Of a stretch of 64,000 bases of DNA, positions 17,828 through 28,023 are shown in pieces. Origin of the DNA: Bog-473 sp963783245 (GTDB lineage Bacteria > Actinomycetota > Acidimicrobiia > Acidimicrobiales > RAAP-2). A model generated the notes under the pieces. The model had not been told where the DNA came from, did no database searches, and saw only the letters and a list, made by a program, of their open reading frames with translations. Numbering within the stretch: the first letter of the stretch is position 1; each line of letters starts with the position of its first letter. The DNA is taken from the NCBI GenBank assembly GCA_963783245.1, contig CAWAMS010000009.1, positions 9,556 through 73,555 on the forward strand. Direction: 5' to 3'. A program made the position numbers and the translations under genes.

Positions 17828-20331
17828 ATGACGACCGCGGACGCGACACTGGCGCGTCTCCTTGACGAACTCCCCGACCTCGTCCTCGTGCTGGGGGCCG
17901 AGGGTCAGGTGTTGTGGGGAAACGCGAGAGCCGAAGCGATGTTCGGGCTCACCCTCGAGGACTACAAGGGGCGCTCCGCCATCGACTTCGTGCATCCCGA
18001 TGACTTGGAGCTGGTCGGACGCTCACTCGTCTCCATCCAGAACAAGGAGATCGGGACCGCTCTCGAAGTGCGGGCCAAGACGCCGTCCGGCTGGCGCCTG
18101 CTGGAACTGATCGGCGCTCCGGTGAGTTGGTTCACCGGAGGCGCAGTGCTGTTCACCATGCGCGACCTGACCGAACGGCGCCGCTTCGAGGTCGCGCACA
18201 ACGAAGACGACCGCTTCCGGTCGCTGATCCACAACGCGGCAACCATCACCATGTTGGTGTCGTCGCAGGGCGAGATCGAATGCACCTCAGCGGCGTTGAC
18301 GAGAATGCTGGGGCACGACCCCGAACACGTCGAGTACATGCCGCTGAGCGGCATCGTCTCCGATGACGACCAGCCGGCGCTCCGCGCCGCCATGGAGCGC
18401 GCCGCGTGCGAAGCCACGGTGGCCCATCCGGTCATGGTCGAAGTCCACCTCCGCCGCCACGAGGGCACCGAGACCGTTCCCTTCGAGTTGTCGATCGTCA
18501 ATCTGCTGGACGATCCCACAGTCGGCGGCTACGTGATCACCGCGCACGACATCAGGGCCCGCGTGGCGGTGGAAGCCGAACTGCGCTCAGCCCTGTCGGT
18601 GCTGCGCGCCACTCTCGACTCGACCGCCGATGGGCTCATCGTGGTGGACGAGGCGGGCGCCATCTCCAGCATCAACGGCCGGTTGGCCGACATGTGGATG
18701 CTGCCGGAGTCCTACTGGATGAACCAACCTGACCAGCACACGCTCTCGGCAGTGACCGACCAGCTCGTCCACCCCGAGGCCCTCATGGCCAAAGTGGAGG
18801 AGCTCGACCTCCACCCCGACATGGAGACGACCGACATCCTCGAATTCAAAGATGGACGCGTCTTCGAGCGCTTCTCCAAACCACAAGTCGTCGACGGCGA
18901 GGTGGTCGGGCGTGTGTGGAGCTTCCGCGACAGCACCGAACGGGCGCGTCTCGAGTCGGAGTTGACATATCAGGCCTTCCACGACTCCCTCACCGGCCTC
19001 GCCAACAAGGCACTCTTCGCCGATCGATTGAACCAGGCCGTGGCGCGTATGGAGCGCACGCGCCGTCCGATCGCCGTCATGTTCTTGGACCTCGACAACT
19101 TCAAGACCGTCAACGACAGTCTTGGGCACTCGACCGGGGACGAGTTGCTGCGCGCCGTGGCGGACGTGCTGCTCGGCTGCATCCGTCAGGCCGATACCGC
19201 GGCCCGCCTGGGCGGGGATGAATTCGCCGTGCTCATTGAGCACATCGACGGACACTCGGACATCGTCACGTTGGCCGAGCGGATACTCGCAGCCGTTACG
19301 CCGTCCCGTCACGCTCGACACGACCGAGGTTGTCGCCACGGCGAGTATCGGCATTACCTTCGGGGTGCCGGGCAGCACCGGCGAGCAACTGCTGCGCAAT
19401 GCGGACCTCGCCATGTACATGGCCAAGGAACACGGCAAGAACTGTTACGAGGAGTTCCGCGACCAGATGCACACTGCCATCGTGGAGCGCCTCGAGCTCG
19501 AAGCCGACCTACGGCGCACGACGACCGGCAAAGAACTCGTCGTCCACTACCAACCCATCGTCGATCTCGAGTCCGATGAGCTCATCGGCTTCGAAGCGCT
19601 CGTGCGTTGGCAACACCCGCTGCGGGGACTGCTGCCCCCCGGCTCCTTCGTCCCCTTCGCCGAAGAGGTCGGGCTCATCGACGTGGTCGATCGTTTCGTC
19701 CTCTCCGAAGCATGTGCGCAGCTCCGTCACTGGCAGACGCGGGGCCTCGTTCCGCCTGAGGTCAGCATCAGCGTCAATCTCTCGGCCCACGAGCTGGCCG
19801 ATGCCGAAACCGGGACGAACCTGGCGGCGATGCTGGCCGCCAGCCAGTTCGACCCGTCCAACCTCGTGCTCGAAATCACAGAGAGTGCCATGATGCGCGA
19901 CACGACAGCTGTCATACAGAACCTGCAAGCCCTTAAAGCCCTCGGATTGCGCATCGCCCTCGACGACTTCGGCACGGGATACTCATCGCTGGCCTACCTG
20001 GAGCAACTACCGATCGACATATCTGAAGATCGACCGCTCGTTCGTCGACGCGCTGGGCGACGACGAGAAGGTGACGCTGGCCCAGGCCATCATCAAGATC
20101 GCCGAAACGTTGGGTCATGTCACCATTGCCGAAGGGATCGAGACGGCGGCCCAAGTGGAGCACCTGCGAGAGCTCGGCTGCCGGTTCGGCCAGGGGTACC
20201 ACCTCGGCGTGCCCCTGGACGCCCGGGAAACCGAAGAAATGCTGCGGGAGCGGAAGGATACGCGCCACGCGTCCTCGCAAGGCGAGCGCCCTTCCCTCAA
20301 GGATCCCTCGGACGCATTCCCAGCAGTCTGA
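17828..20331 (+). CDS. PAS-GGDEF-EAL cyclic-di-GMP enzyme (two frameshifts)
   Basis: A soluble multi-domain protein of about 830 residues. At least two to three PAS-like domains precede a GGDEF domain (RLGGDEFAV with an RQAD inhibitory site five residues upstream; DLDNFKTVNDSLGH) and an EAL domain (GFEALVRW, VLEITES, LDDFGTGYSS, LKIDRSFV, IAEGIETAAQ). All catalytic residues I can check are present in both halves, so it could make and degrade c-di-GMP. The frame changes near 19300 and near 20025, where an extra A turns GACTATCTG into GACATATCTG. Both look like single-base errors. It starts 76 bp after regX3. Confidence 0.88.
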
Positions 20332-20527
20332 GAAACGCTCGCCCGAGTCGACCCGGGCTGTGGTGGTCCTTGCCGTCTGAACCATGGCCGAACCGGCCCC
20401 CGGAGTGATCGTCGACTCCGCTGCCGCCGGTGAGACCCGGGATCGGGAAGCTGTTCGGCTCCTCGTACTTCGGAACCTTCGGGAGAGGATGTCTCTGTTT
20501 GCGCGGTTTGTCCCCTGCTGAGCCCAT
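20297..20527 (-). CDS. Small hypothetical protein
   Basis: A possible 76-residue protein, basic at the N-terminus (DKPRKQRHPLPKVPKYEEP) and then Gly/His/Asp-rich with a short hydrophobic end (LGRAFLRLLGMRP). Third codon positions are mostly G or C, as in real genes here, and it fills the gap between the GGDEF-EAL and VOC genes. It overlaps the last 35 bases of the GGDEF-EAL gene in convergent orientation. There is no strong ribosome binding site. I do not recognise the family. It could be a chance open frame. Confidence 0.35.
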   Translation of the reverse strand: MGSAGDKPRKQRHPLPKVPKYEEPNSFPIPGLTGGSGVDDHSGGRFGHGSDGKDHHSPGRLGRAFLRLLGMRPRDP

Positions 20528-20628
20528 CTTGTCATCATGCCTGAAGAAACACGTCGGGACAGCTGGGCCTAAGGTCGGGTGTGCAAGAGTTGCTTCGTTC
20601 TCACGAGCTCGAGAAGGGATGATCTGCA

Positions 20629-21088
20629 TTGGTCGACGACACTTCGGGGTGGTCACTCCGGTCCGTATTGATCAGCGTGAGCAATCTCGACCGTTCAGTG
20701 CCCTTTTATGAAGATGTGATGAGCATCCGGGAAATGCAGCGGGACGGCCAATTGGCGATTCTCGGAAGCGACATGGGCTCCCTCTTGCTCATCCTGCGTG
20801 AGGCATCACGTGGCACGGTCCATTCGGGTCAGCAGTCACTGGGCCTGCGGACGTTTTCGTGCAATGTGACATCGCATGCCGAGCTTGATCGGGTGGAGGA
20901 GCGGCTTCTGGCACTCGGGGCCTTCCGGGACCGCCAGCAGATCGGAGATGCCGCGATGTTCGAGATACTCCGTGGGTACGACCCCGACCGTCTCCCCATG
21001 ACGTTCGTGACGTACGACGCGCGTCAACGCGATGTCAGCGGACGACTATCTCCACGCGATGTCCGAGATGTACGACGTCGACATTTAG
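20629..21088 (+). CDS. VOC/glyoxalase-domain protein (frameshift near the end)
   Basis: A small protein of about 152 residues with one vicinal-oxygen-chelate module (VLISVSNLDRSVPFYEDVMSIR). It starts at TTG 20629 behind a GAGAAGGG ribosome binding site. Near 21035 a single-base shift changes the ending; the restored frame reads DDYLHAMSEMYDVDI and stops at 21088. Metal ligands are not obvious in the first half. Function is unknown; VOC proteins include dioxygenases, glyoxalases and resistance binding proteins. Confidence 0.7.
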
Positions 21089-21097
21089 GCGGACGTC

Positions 21098-23354
21098 TCA
21101 CGGCCGCGTGCCGAACAGGCCGCCCGTTTCCACCTCCAGATCTGCCCCGATGACCGGTGTCAGCCAACGGGCGTAGGTGTCGGTGATGTGATTGTCGTCG
21201 CGGTAGACCAGGATGTTGTTGACGATGACGGCACATGAGGTGCCGGCACAGAACCAGGGTTGCGTGTCGACGTAGCCGGCTCCGGCCGCGGTGGCTGCCG
21301 CTTCCTCCTGGCCAACACCCGACGGATTGAAATAGGGGTACTGCTTGGGCATCGTGCAGGCCGTGGCATCAGTGAGATGGCCCGAGAGGCAGTTCGGCAC
21401 CAGGCCGCTCTGCGGATAGGGGACGTCGCCCATCAGGACCACCTGGGCGCCCGTCGCCCGCAACGTCGTCATCATGGACGTCAGCCCCTGCATCCAGGCC
21501 GCTCCGTCCACGACGACCCGGTCGTCAGGGATGCCGTACTCGCGGGAGAACCCGAGCACGACCAGGGCCGGGTGCAGAGCCTGAATGCGCGCGACGACGG
21601 CGGCCCGCCACTGGTCGCACCCGGTGTACCACTCACCCAGCACGGGGCTGTAGACGGGAATGTAGATGGGGGGGCACGTCGCTTTGGCCTGTGGAATCAG
21701 ATGCCACCCGTCCTCGTTTGCGAGGTTGTCGAAGGCCGGGAACCACATCAGGGCGTGGGAGTCGCCGAAGAGAACGACGGTCCTGGAGGGCGGCGCCGTG
21801 AGGTCGCCGTAATTGCACGGGTTGACCGAATTCTCAGTGAACCCGTCGAAGCAGCCGTCGACGAAGGGCGCCGCCTCGTCTGCTGAGGCGCCGGCCAGGC
21901 TCGGTGTGAGATTGGCCGGGACGGCTTGGATCCCGACCGACTGGGCAACGTCAGCTTGGACCTGGCTCGTCAGGCTCCCTGCGGCCGCGGCCGCAGGGTC
22001 GAGCGTGGTTTGCGTCACGCCGCTTCCCCGCTGCAGCCGCGTCGAGAGCTGACGAGCAGCAGCGTGCCCGCTCCCCGTGAGCGAAGGGAGTGCGACCGTC
22101 GAGAGCACGATGGTGGCGACCACGGCCGCGCTCAGTACCCCGGTCAGGAGGAGGCTTCGCCGGGGGCGGGCCAACCACGCGGCCCGCTGGAGCGGTCGCT
22201 CGACGAGCACGGTCGTCAGGGCGGCCAGCGCGAGTGCCATGACGCAGACGACCACGTTGCCCCGCACGCTCAATCGGTGGCCGAGGATGGAGGGAGCGAG
22301 GATCAATGCCGGCCAGTGCCAGAGGTACCAGGTATAGGAAACGCCTCCGACGACCTGCAGGGGCCTGCGGGCCAATAGCCACACGGCGCCCAGCCGGGGC
22401 CGCGCGACAGCCTCCGGCCACGACGGCGGCGGCGCCGGCCACCGGGACGACGGCCGCCGTGCCCGGGAACGGGGTAGCGGACGTGAAGACGAGGGCGGAG
22501 AAGATGATGGCTCCGAGACCCGCCCAGCCGAGTAGGGCCATCGCAGCGTTCGGCAGTCCGCGCAGCCGCGGGGCGACAAGGGCCAAGAGGCCCCCGACGG
22601 CCAGTTCCCACGCCCTCGTCGGGAGCGAGAAGAAGGCCCACGGCTGGTTGACCCGCGTCAACCAGGTCGAGAGGGCCAGGGAGCACAGCGCCAGGAGCGC
22701 CATCGCCGCCAGGACCGCGGAGAACAGGGGCCGTGCCGTGCGTTGCGGACGCAGGCCCGTCCCCTTGACCCTGGGCCACCAGACGAGGGAGGTGACCAAG
22801 AGGAGCGCCGGCCACACCAGATAGAACTGCTCCTCGACCCCGAGGGACCAGTAGTTCAGGAGTGGCGAAACCGGGCCCGTGGAGCTGAGGTAGTTCGTCG
22901 CCTGCAGGGCGTAGCGGTAATTCCCCACGTAAAAGGCGTTGGCCAGTCCGTCCTTGGCCACGGTCATGGCCTGGAGCGGGGGGAGAACGACGCAGGAGAC
23001 GGCGACGGTGACCGCGATGACCAACAGGGCCGAGGGCAGCAGGCGGCGGGCTCGACGGGCGTAGAAGGCACCGAACGAAATCCCACCGCGCCCGCCGAGC
23101 TCGCGGCCCAGGTGGTCCGTGATCAAGAACCCCGAGATCACGAAGAAGACATCAACCCCGACGTAACCCCCGGGGATGGCCGACAGACCGGCATGGAAGG
23201 CCACCACGGCGACAATGGCGACCGCCCGCAGGCCCTCGATATCGGGTCGAAAATCACCGCCTCGACGACGCCGGCCGGGCGTGGGTGGCGGGGATGGCTT
23301 GCGGATTACGGGGCCTTGAGGAGAAGTTCGCCCCCGAAATAGGGCGCGAGGCAT
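21098..23354 (-). CDS. OatA-like membrane acyltransferase with C-terminal SGNH domain (frameshift)
   Basis: A fused acyltransferase-3/SGNH protein of about 750 residues, the architecture used to O-acetylate peptidoglycan or surface polysaccharides. The N-terminal half has about ten membrane segments and the opening RPDIEGLRAVAIVAVVAFH, with catalytic-type His and later FFVISGFLIT. The C-terminal half has the SGNH blocks VVLFGDSHALMW (Ser) and DDNHIT (Asp/His). A frame change near 22400 divides the two. I take ATG 23354, which overlaps the serS 3' end by about 49 bp. Acceptor unknown. Confidence 0.83.
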
Positions 23355-24610
23355 TCGGGGAGCAGCACGGTACCGTCGGACTGACGTCCGTTCTCGACCA
23401 GGGCGGCCCATATACGGGGCCAGGCCAGGGCGGAGCCATTGACGGTGTGGACAAGTTGGGGCGGTCCCCCTCCGGCCGGGCGGAACCGCACCTGGGCCCG
23501 TCGGGCTTGATAGTCGCGGTACCAACTTGTCGAACTGACCTCGAGCCACTTGTCGACGCCCGCCGAATACACCTCGAGGTCGAACGTGCGTGCGGAAGGA
23601 CCACCGAGGTCACCCGTACACAGGTCCATGACCCGGTAGAACAAGCCGAGCTCCTGCAGCAACGACTCGGCGCGGCGGAGAATGTCCGCCTGGGCCTCCA
23701 GCGCCTGCTCGGGCGTGGTGTAGGCGAACAGCTCCACCTTGTCGAATTCGTGCACGCGCAGGAGTCCCCGGGTGTCACGTCCGGCCGACCCCGCCTCACG
23801 CCGGTAACACGCCGTCGCTGCGGTGAAGCGCAGAGGAAGGACGGACTCTTCGAGGATCTCGCCACGGTGCATCGACGTCAGCGGGACCTCCGCCGTCGGG
23901 ATGGCCCAGAGGTCGTCGCGCTCGAGGTGATACGCATCGTCGGCGAACTTCGGGAGGTGACCGGTGGAGACCATGGTCTCGGTCAGCACGACCGTCGGGG
24001 GGTGGATCTCCTCGTAGGTCGGCGTATGCCGGTCGAGGGCGAACGCCGTCAGCGCCCGCACCAGCCGGGCGCCGGCGCCGCGGTAGAGCGGGAACATGGA
24101 GCCGGACAAGCGGGCCCCGCGCTCCATGTCCAGCAACTGCAGCGCCTCGCCTATCTCCCAGTGCGGCACCGTTTGGTCCTTGCCCCGTACGGGCTCCGGA
24201 TCGCCGGTCGCCTGCCCCGGCCACCATCGACGCATCTCGACGTTGTCGGCCTCGCTGTCCCCCATGGGGACGTCGTCGGCGGGGATGTTGGGCAGGTAGA
24301 GCAGGCCCTGGTGGACCTTCTCCCATTCAACATCGGCCTGCGCCGCCGCCGTACGCTCCTCTTCCCCCAGGCTGCGGCTCTGGGCGCGCAGCTCTTCGGC
24401 CAACGCCCTGTCGCCGGCCTTCATCGCTTCTCCCACGGACCGGCTGAGCGTCTTCACGTCGGCCCTCAGTGCCTCAGCCCGGGAGAGCCGGGCCCGGTGG
24501 GCCACATCCGCCGCGATCACGGCATCGACCTCGGACGCTGGAACACCCCGGCGGGCCAGCGCGGCTTTGACCCCCGTGGGGTCTTCCCGCAGCGCGCGGA
24601 TATCGATCAT
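23306..24610 (-). CDS. serS: Seryl-tRNA synthetase
   Basis: A 434-residue class II aminoacyl-tRNA synthetase that charges tRNA-Ser. The N-terminal coiled-coil tRNA-binding arm (residues about 30-100; Arg/Ala/Glu-rich) is followed by the catalytic core with motif 2 (ACYRREAGSAGRDTRGLLRVHEF) and motif 3 (TVNGSALAWPRIWAALVEN). Full family length. The start codon is ATG 24610, 26 bp from a divergent ABC transporter gene, which leaves no room for a T-box leader. Its 3' end overlaps the acyltransferase start. Confidence 0.97.
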   Translation of the reverse strand: MIDIRALREDPTGVKAALARRGVPASEVDAVIAADVAHRARLSRAEALRADVKTLSRSVGEAMKAGDRALAEELRAQSRSLGEEERTAAAQADVEWEKVHQGLLYLPNIPADDVPMGDSEADNVEMRRWWPGQATGDPEPVRGKDQTVPHWEIGEALQLLDMERGARLSGSMFPLYRGAGARLVRALTAFALDRHTPTYEEIHPPTVVLTETMVSTGHLPKFADDAYHLERDDLWAIPTAEVPLTSMHRGEILEESVLPLRFTAATACYRREAGSAGRDTRGLLRVHEFDKVELFAYTTPEQALEAQADILRRAESLLQELGLFYRVMDLCTGDLGGPSARTFDLEVYSAGVDKWLEVSSTSWYRDYQARRAQVRFRPAGGGPPQLVHTVNGSALAWPRIWAALVENGRQSDGTVLLPECLAPYFGGELLLKAP

Positions 24611-24636
24611 GGCTGCTCAAAGTAGCCTGCGACGCC

Positions 24637-25686
24637 ATGCCAACCGACACGGTCCCCGCCGTCGTCGTCCACGACCTCACCATTCGTTACGGCACGGCCG
24701 CCGACGTCGCGGCGGTGAACGGCCTCGACCTCGAGGCCGAGCGGGGTGAGGTCCTGGTCGTGCTCGGGCCGAACGGGGCCGGGAAGACATCCACCATCGA
24801 GGCCCTGGAGGGCTACCGGCGGCCGACGAGCGGCCGCATCTCGGTCCTCGGGCTCGACCCGCTGACCGATCACCGTCAGCTGACCGGCCGCATGGGCGTC
24901 ATGTTGCAGCGGGGCGGCGTCTATCCGATGTTGGGACCACGCCGGGTGCTCGACCTCTTCGCCCGGTATTACCCCGACCCGCTCGGCTCCGATGCCCTGC
25001 TCGACCTCGTCGGTCTGCGGAGTGTCGCCACGACGCCGTGGCGTCGCCTCTCCGGTGGCGAACAACAACGACTCTCCCTCGCGCTGGCGCTCATCGGTCG
25101 GCCGCAGGTGGCCTTCCTCGACGAGCCGACAGCCGGCGTCGACCCCGAGGGTCGCCTGGCCATCCGTGCCGTGGTGGCCGACCTCCGCCGTCAGGGGGTG
25201 TGCGTGGTCCTCACCACCCACGAGTTGGCCGAGGCCGAGAAGATGGCGGACCGCATCGCCATCCTGTCCTCGGGTCGCGTCGTCCTCGAGGGGACCCCGC
25301 AGGCGTTGACCGCGGCAAGGGGCACCGTCGGCCTCACCTTCGGAGCCCCGGCGGGGCTCGACACCGCCTCGCTGGCGCAGGCACTCGGGCCGGGAGCACG
25401 GGTGACGGAACGCGTGCCCGGTCGTTACGACGTTGGGGGCGTGTCAGGTCCGGAGGCCACGGCCGCCCTGGCCACCTGGCTGGCGGCGCGCCATGCCACC
25501 ATGACCGACCTGGTGACCGGGCGGACGCTGGAGGACGTGTACTTCGAAGCGGTGGGCTCGGTGGGCTCGGTGGCCGTCGAATCCCCCGAAGCCCTCGCAT
25601 CCGATGCCTCCGCTCGGGCCCGGACACGGGCCCGACCACGTCGGGGGGAGCGGGGAGCCCGACGTGCACGTGGCGGCGGGCCGTGA
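24637..25686 (+). CDS. ABC transporter ATP-binding protein
   Basis: A 349-residue ATPase of the DrrA/CcmA class. Walker A GPNGAGKTS lies near residue 45, the signature LSGGEQQRLSLALAL near 142, and Walker B VAFLDEPTAGVDP follows. The C-terminal ~40 residues are Arg/Ala-rich and low complexity. The permease GTG overlaps its stop. The pair stands beside tlpA-like, ctaB and ctaA genes. From memory, related ABC genes also neighbour heme A synthesis genes in mycobacteria, which hints at a cytochrome oxidase or heme link. That link is inferred. Confidence 0.9.
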   Translation: MPTDTVPAVVVHDLTIRYGTAADVAAVNGLDLEAERGEVLVVLGPNGAGKTSTIEALEGYRRPTSGRISVLGLDPLTDHRQLTGRMGVMLQRGGVYPMLGPRRVLDLFARYYPDPLGSDALLDLVGLRSVATTPWRRLSGGEQQRLSLALALIGRPQVAFLDEPTAGVDPEGRLAIRAVVADLRRQGVCVVLTTHELAEAEKMADRIAILSSGRVVLEGTPQALTAARGTVGLTFGAPAGLDTASLAQALGPGARVTERVPGRYDVGGVSGPEATAALATWLAARHATMTDLVTGRTLEDVYFEAVGSVGSVAVESPEALASDASARARTRARPRRGERGARRARGGGP

Positions 25687-26420
25687 GGACGCTCCTGGCC
25701 CAGACGGAGGCCGAGGTCTACATGACGCTGCGGCGGGGAGAGACCTTGCTGTTGACGGTGGGCATCCCCGTCGTCTTTCTCGTCTTCTTCTCCACCGTGC
25801 ACGTGGTCGCGACGCCCCATCAAGAAGCAGTCGACTTCTTCGTGCCGGGAATTCTGTCCCTGGCCGTGATGTCCACGGCAATGGTCTCGTTGGGCATCGC
25901 CACCGGATTCGAGCGCGGCTACGGCGTCCTCAAGCGACTCGGATCGACGCCCCTCGGACGACCTCGTCTCCTCGGGGCCAAGATCGCCACCGTCGTCCTC
26001 GTCGAGATCCTCCAGGCCGGCGTGCTCATCGGGGTGGGATTCGCCCTCGGCTGGAATCCGGGAGGGCACGGCTCGGGCGTGGCCGCCTTCGGCGCGGTCG
26101 GCGCGGCGCTGTTGGCCACTGTCGCCTTTGGCGGCATCGGGCTCTTCATGGCCGGTGTCCTCAAGCCCGAGGTCAACCTGGCAGCGGCCAACGGCCTCTA
26201 CCTGATCCTGTTGCTCCTCGGGGGCATGGTGGTCCCGATCTCCAAGTTGCCCGCGGGTGTGGCGGATGTGGCCAAGCTGCTGCCGGCGGAGGCGCTCTCG
26301 GCCGCTCTCCACGCCACACTCGGTACGGGGTCCCCGGTGCCGACACTGTCCTGGGTCGTGTTGGCGGTTTGGGCCGTCGCGTCTCCGCTCGCCGCCGCCC
26401 TCAGCTTTCGCTGGGAATGA
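25683..26420 (+). CDS. ABC-2 type transporter permease
   Basis: A 245-residue membrane protein with six hydrophobic segments, the partner of the ATPase at 24637-25686. The ABC-2 pattern is visible: an N-terminal amphipathic stretch (AEVYMTLRRGETLLLTVGIP), the loop FERGYGVLKRLGSTPLGR, and closing segments. It starts with GTG in a 4-base overlap with the upstream stop. Its last 20 bases overlap the convergent TlpA-like gene. Substrate unknown. Confidence 0.9.
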   Translation: MRTLLAQTEAEVYMTLRRGETLLLTVGIPVVFLVFFSTVHVVATPHQEAVDFFVPGILSLAVMSTAMVSLGIATGFERGYGVLKRLGSTPLGRPRLLGAKIATVVLVEILQAGVLIGVGFALGWNPGGHGSGVAAFGAVGAALLATVAFGGIGLFMAGVLKPEVNLAAANGLYLILLLLGGMVVPISKLPAGVADVAKLLPAEALSAALHATLGTGSPVPTLSWVVLAVWAVASPLAAALSFRWE

Positions 26421-27015
26421 GCTTCTTCTCCTCGGCGGTGAACGTGGCCGGGGAAAGTGGGCCGGGCACGATGGCGCTGATGGTGCCGTCCCCCTTCACG
26501 AACACTGCGTACGGGTCACCCTGGAAGTAGAAGTCGCCGTTGGTGATGGCGATCAGCGAATCGTGGGCGACCGGGAACCCGACGCCGGCGGACTTCACGA
26601 ATCCCTCACCCACGTTCTGCTTGAGGTCGCTGTCCACACCGATCACGTGCACCCGGGCCAGTGCTCCGCCTGCACGGTCCTGCTGACGGACCGCCGCCGC
26701 CAGCGGGGGCAGTTCCGCATGACACTGGGAGCACCACTCGCCGAAGAACAGCAGGACGGCGGGGGTGCCGCCGCCCCCGCCGTCGGCCGGCACCCGCACC
26801 GTGCCCGAGCCGTTCAAACGGGGAGCGGAGAACGAAGGTACCGGCCCGCCTTGATGGGGTGGGCCGGTGTTCTTGTTGGTGCCGATGGAGGTGAAGAGTC
26901 CCACACCGAGTGCGGCTGCGACCACAAGACCGACCACCAGGAAGATCTTGCGAGGCTTGTGCGGGGTCGGGGCGGGTGCGACATCCGCCGGGTTGCCCAC
27001 TGAGAGGTCCGTCAT
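26401..27015 (-). CDS. TlpA/ResA-like membrane-anchored thioredoxin-fold protein
   Basis: A 204-residue protein with one N-terminal membrane anchor (IFLVVGLVVAAALGVGLF) and an extracytoplasmic thioredoxin fold with the redox motif WCSQC near residue 93. Such proteins keep apocytochrome c or CuA-site cysteines reduced, or act as general extracellular thiol reductants. Its place between an ABC exporter and ctaB/ctaA supports a role in cytochrome oxidase assembly; this is inferred. Unusual is a Gly-rich loop (DGGGGG) before the active site. Confidence 0.85.
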   Translation of the reverse strand: MTDLSVGNPADVAPAPTPHKPRKIFLVVGLVVAAALGVGLFTSIGTNKNTGPPHQGGPVPSFSAPRLNGSGTVRVPADGGGGGTPAVLLFFGEWCSQCHAELPPLAAAVRQQDRAGGALARVHVIGVDSDLKQNVGEGFVKSAGVGFPVAHDSLIAITNGDFYFQGDPYAVFVKGDGTISAIVPGPLSPATFTAEEKKLIPSES

Positions 27016-27027
27016 GCGACGGCCAAC

Positions 27028-27957
27028 CTAGTGAATGTGATTTGAGATGAGTACGTCACCGGCCATGGCCACGAACAAAACGGTGAGATAGGTGATGGAA
27101 TAGCTGAAGACCCGCATGGCCTCGCGCCCCGTGGCACGGCCGGACCGGGCCAGACCCCAGAGCCGAGTGGTCATGAAGAGGAAGCCGGCACCGAGCAGCG
27201 CCGCGGCGACCATGTAGATGAGCCCAAGGTGAGCCACCGGCCCGAAGAGGAGGGAGACCGCCACCAGCAGCACCGTGTACAGGACGATTTCGCGCGTCGT
27301 GCGCTTCATGGAGGCCACCACGGGGAGCATGGGCACGTCCGCCGCCGCGTAGTCCTCCTTGTAGCGCACGGCCAAGGCCCAGAAATGCGGCGGCGTCCAG
27401 ATGAAGATCACCGCGAACAGCACCACCGGCGCCCACGAGAGGCTGTCGGTCACGGCGGCCCAGCCCACAAGGACGGGAACGGCGCCGGCCGCACCGCCGA
27501 CCACGATGTTCTGCGAAGAGCGGCGCTTGAGCCACAAGGTGTAGACGAAGACATAGAAGAGGGTGGCCGACACGGCCAGCACAGCCGACAGGAGGTTGAC
27601 GGCCAGCCAGAGCTCGGCGAAGGCGACCACTTCCAAACTGAGGGCGAAGACCAGCGCGGCCCGGGGCGACATCGCTCCCGTCACCAGCGGGCGGTTCCTG
27701 GTCCGGTTCATGAGCCGATCGATGTCCCGGTCGACCACCATGTTGATCGCGTTGGCCCCGCCGGCCGCCAGCGTGCCCCCCACCAGCGTGGCGACCATCA
27801 GCCAGAGGGAGGGCAGCCCACGTCGGGCCACGACCATGGTGGGAAGGGTGGTGACCAGCAGCAGCTCGATGATGCGAGGCTTGGTCAGGGCGACATACGC
27901 GCCGACGGTCGACCGCGCCGAAGGCCGTGCCTGCAGGGTGGGAGCCGGGGCGGACAT
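27028..27957 (-). CDS. ctaB: Protoheme IX farnesyltransferase (heme O synthase)
   Basis: A 309-residue UbiA-family membrane prenyltransferase that converts heme B to heme O for cytochrome oxidase. About nine membrane segments are visible. The prenyl-diphosphate-binding motif NMVVDRDIDRLMNRTRNRP is intact, as is the second conserved loop (RYKEDYAAADVPMLPV). It is divergent from ctaA across 66 bp and shares the minus-strand direction with the TlpA-like gene 12 bp downstream. Confidence 0.96.
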   Translation of the reverse strand: MSAPAPTLQARPSARSTVGAYVALTKPRIIELLLVTTLPTMVVARRGLPSLWLMVATLVGGTLAAGGANAINMVVDRDIDRLMNRTRNRPLVTGAMSPRAALVFALSLEVVAFAELWLAVNLLSAVLAVSATLFYVFVYTLWLKRRSSQNIVVGGAAGAVPVLVGWAAVTDSLSWAPVVLFAVIFIWTPPHFWALAVRYKEDYAAADVPMLPVVASMKRTTREIVLYTVLLVAVSLLFGPVAHLGLIYMVAAALLGAGFLFMTTRLWGLARSGRATGREAMRVFSYSITYLTVLFVAMAGDVLISNHIH

Positions 27958-28023
27958 TTCGCTCAGCCTACGACCAGGTGCCCGTTCAGGACCAAGCGGG
28001 AGGTCCCGGTACGATTAGCCCGA

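Noticed and set aside
17828..20331. Programmed ribosomal frameshifting as the cause of broken frames
   Set aside because: Sites lack slippery heptamers or shared stimulators, and the phenomenon affects unrelated genes on both strands.
24611..24636. T-box leader of serS
   Set aside because: Only 26 bp separates serS from the divergent ABC gene.
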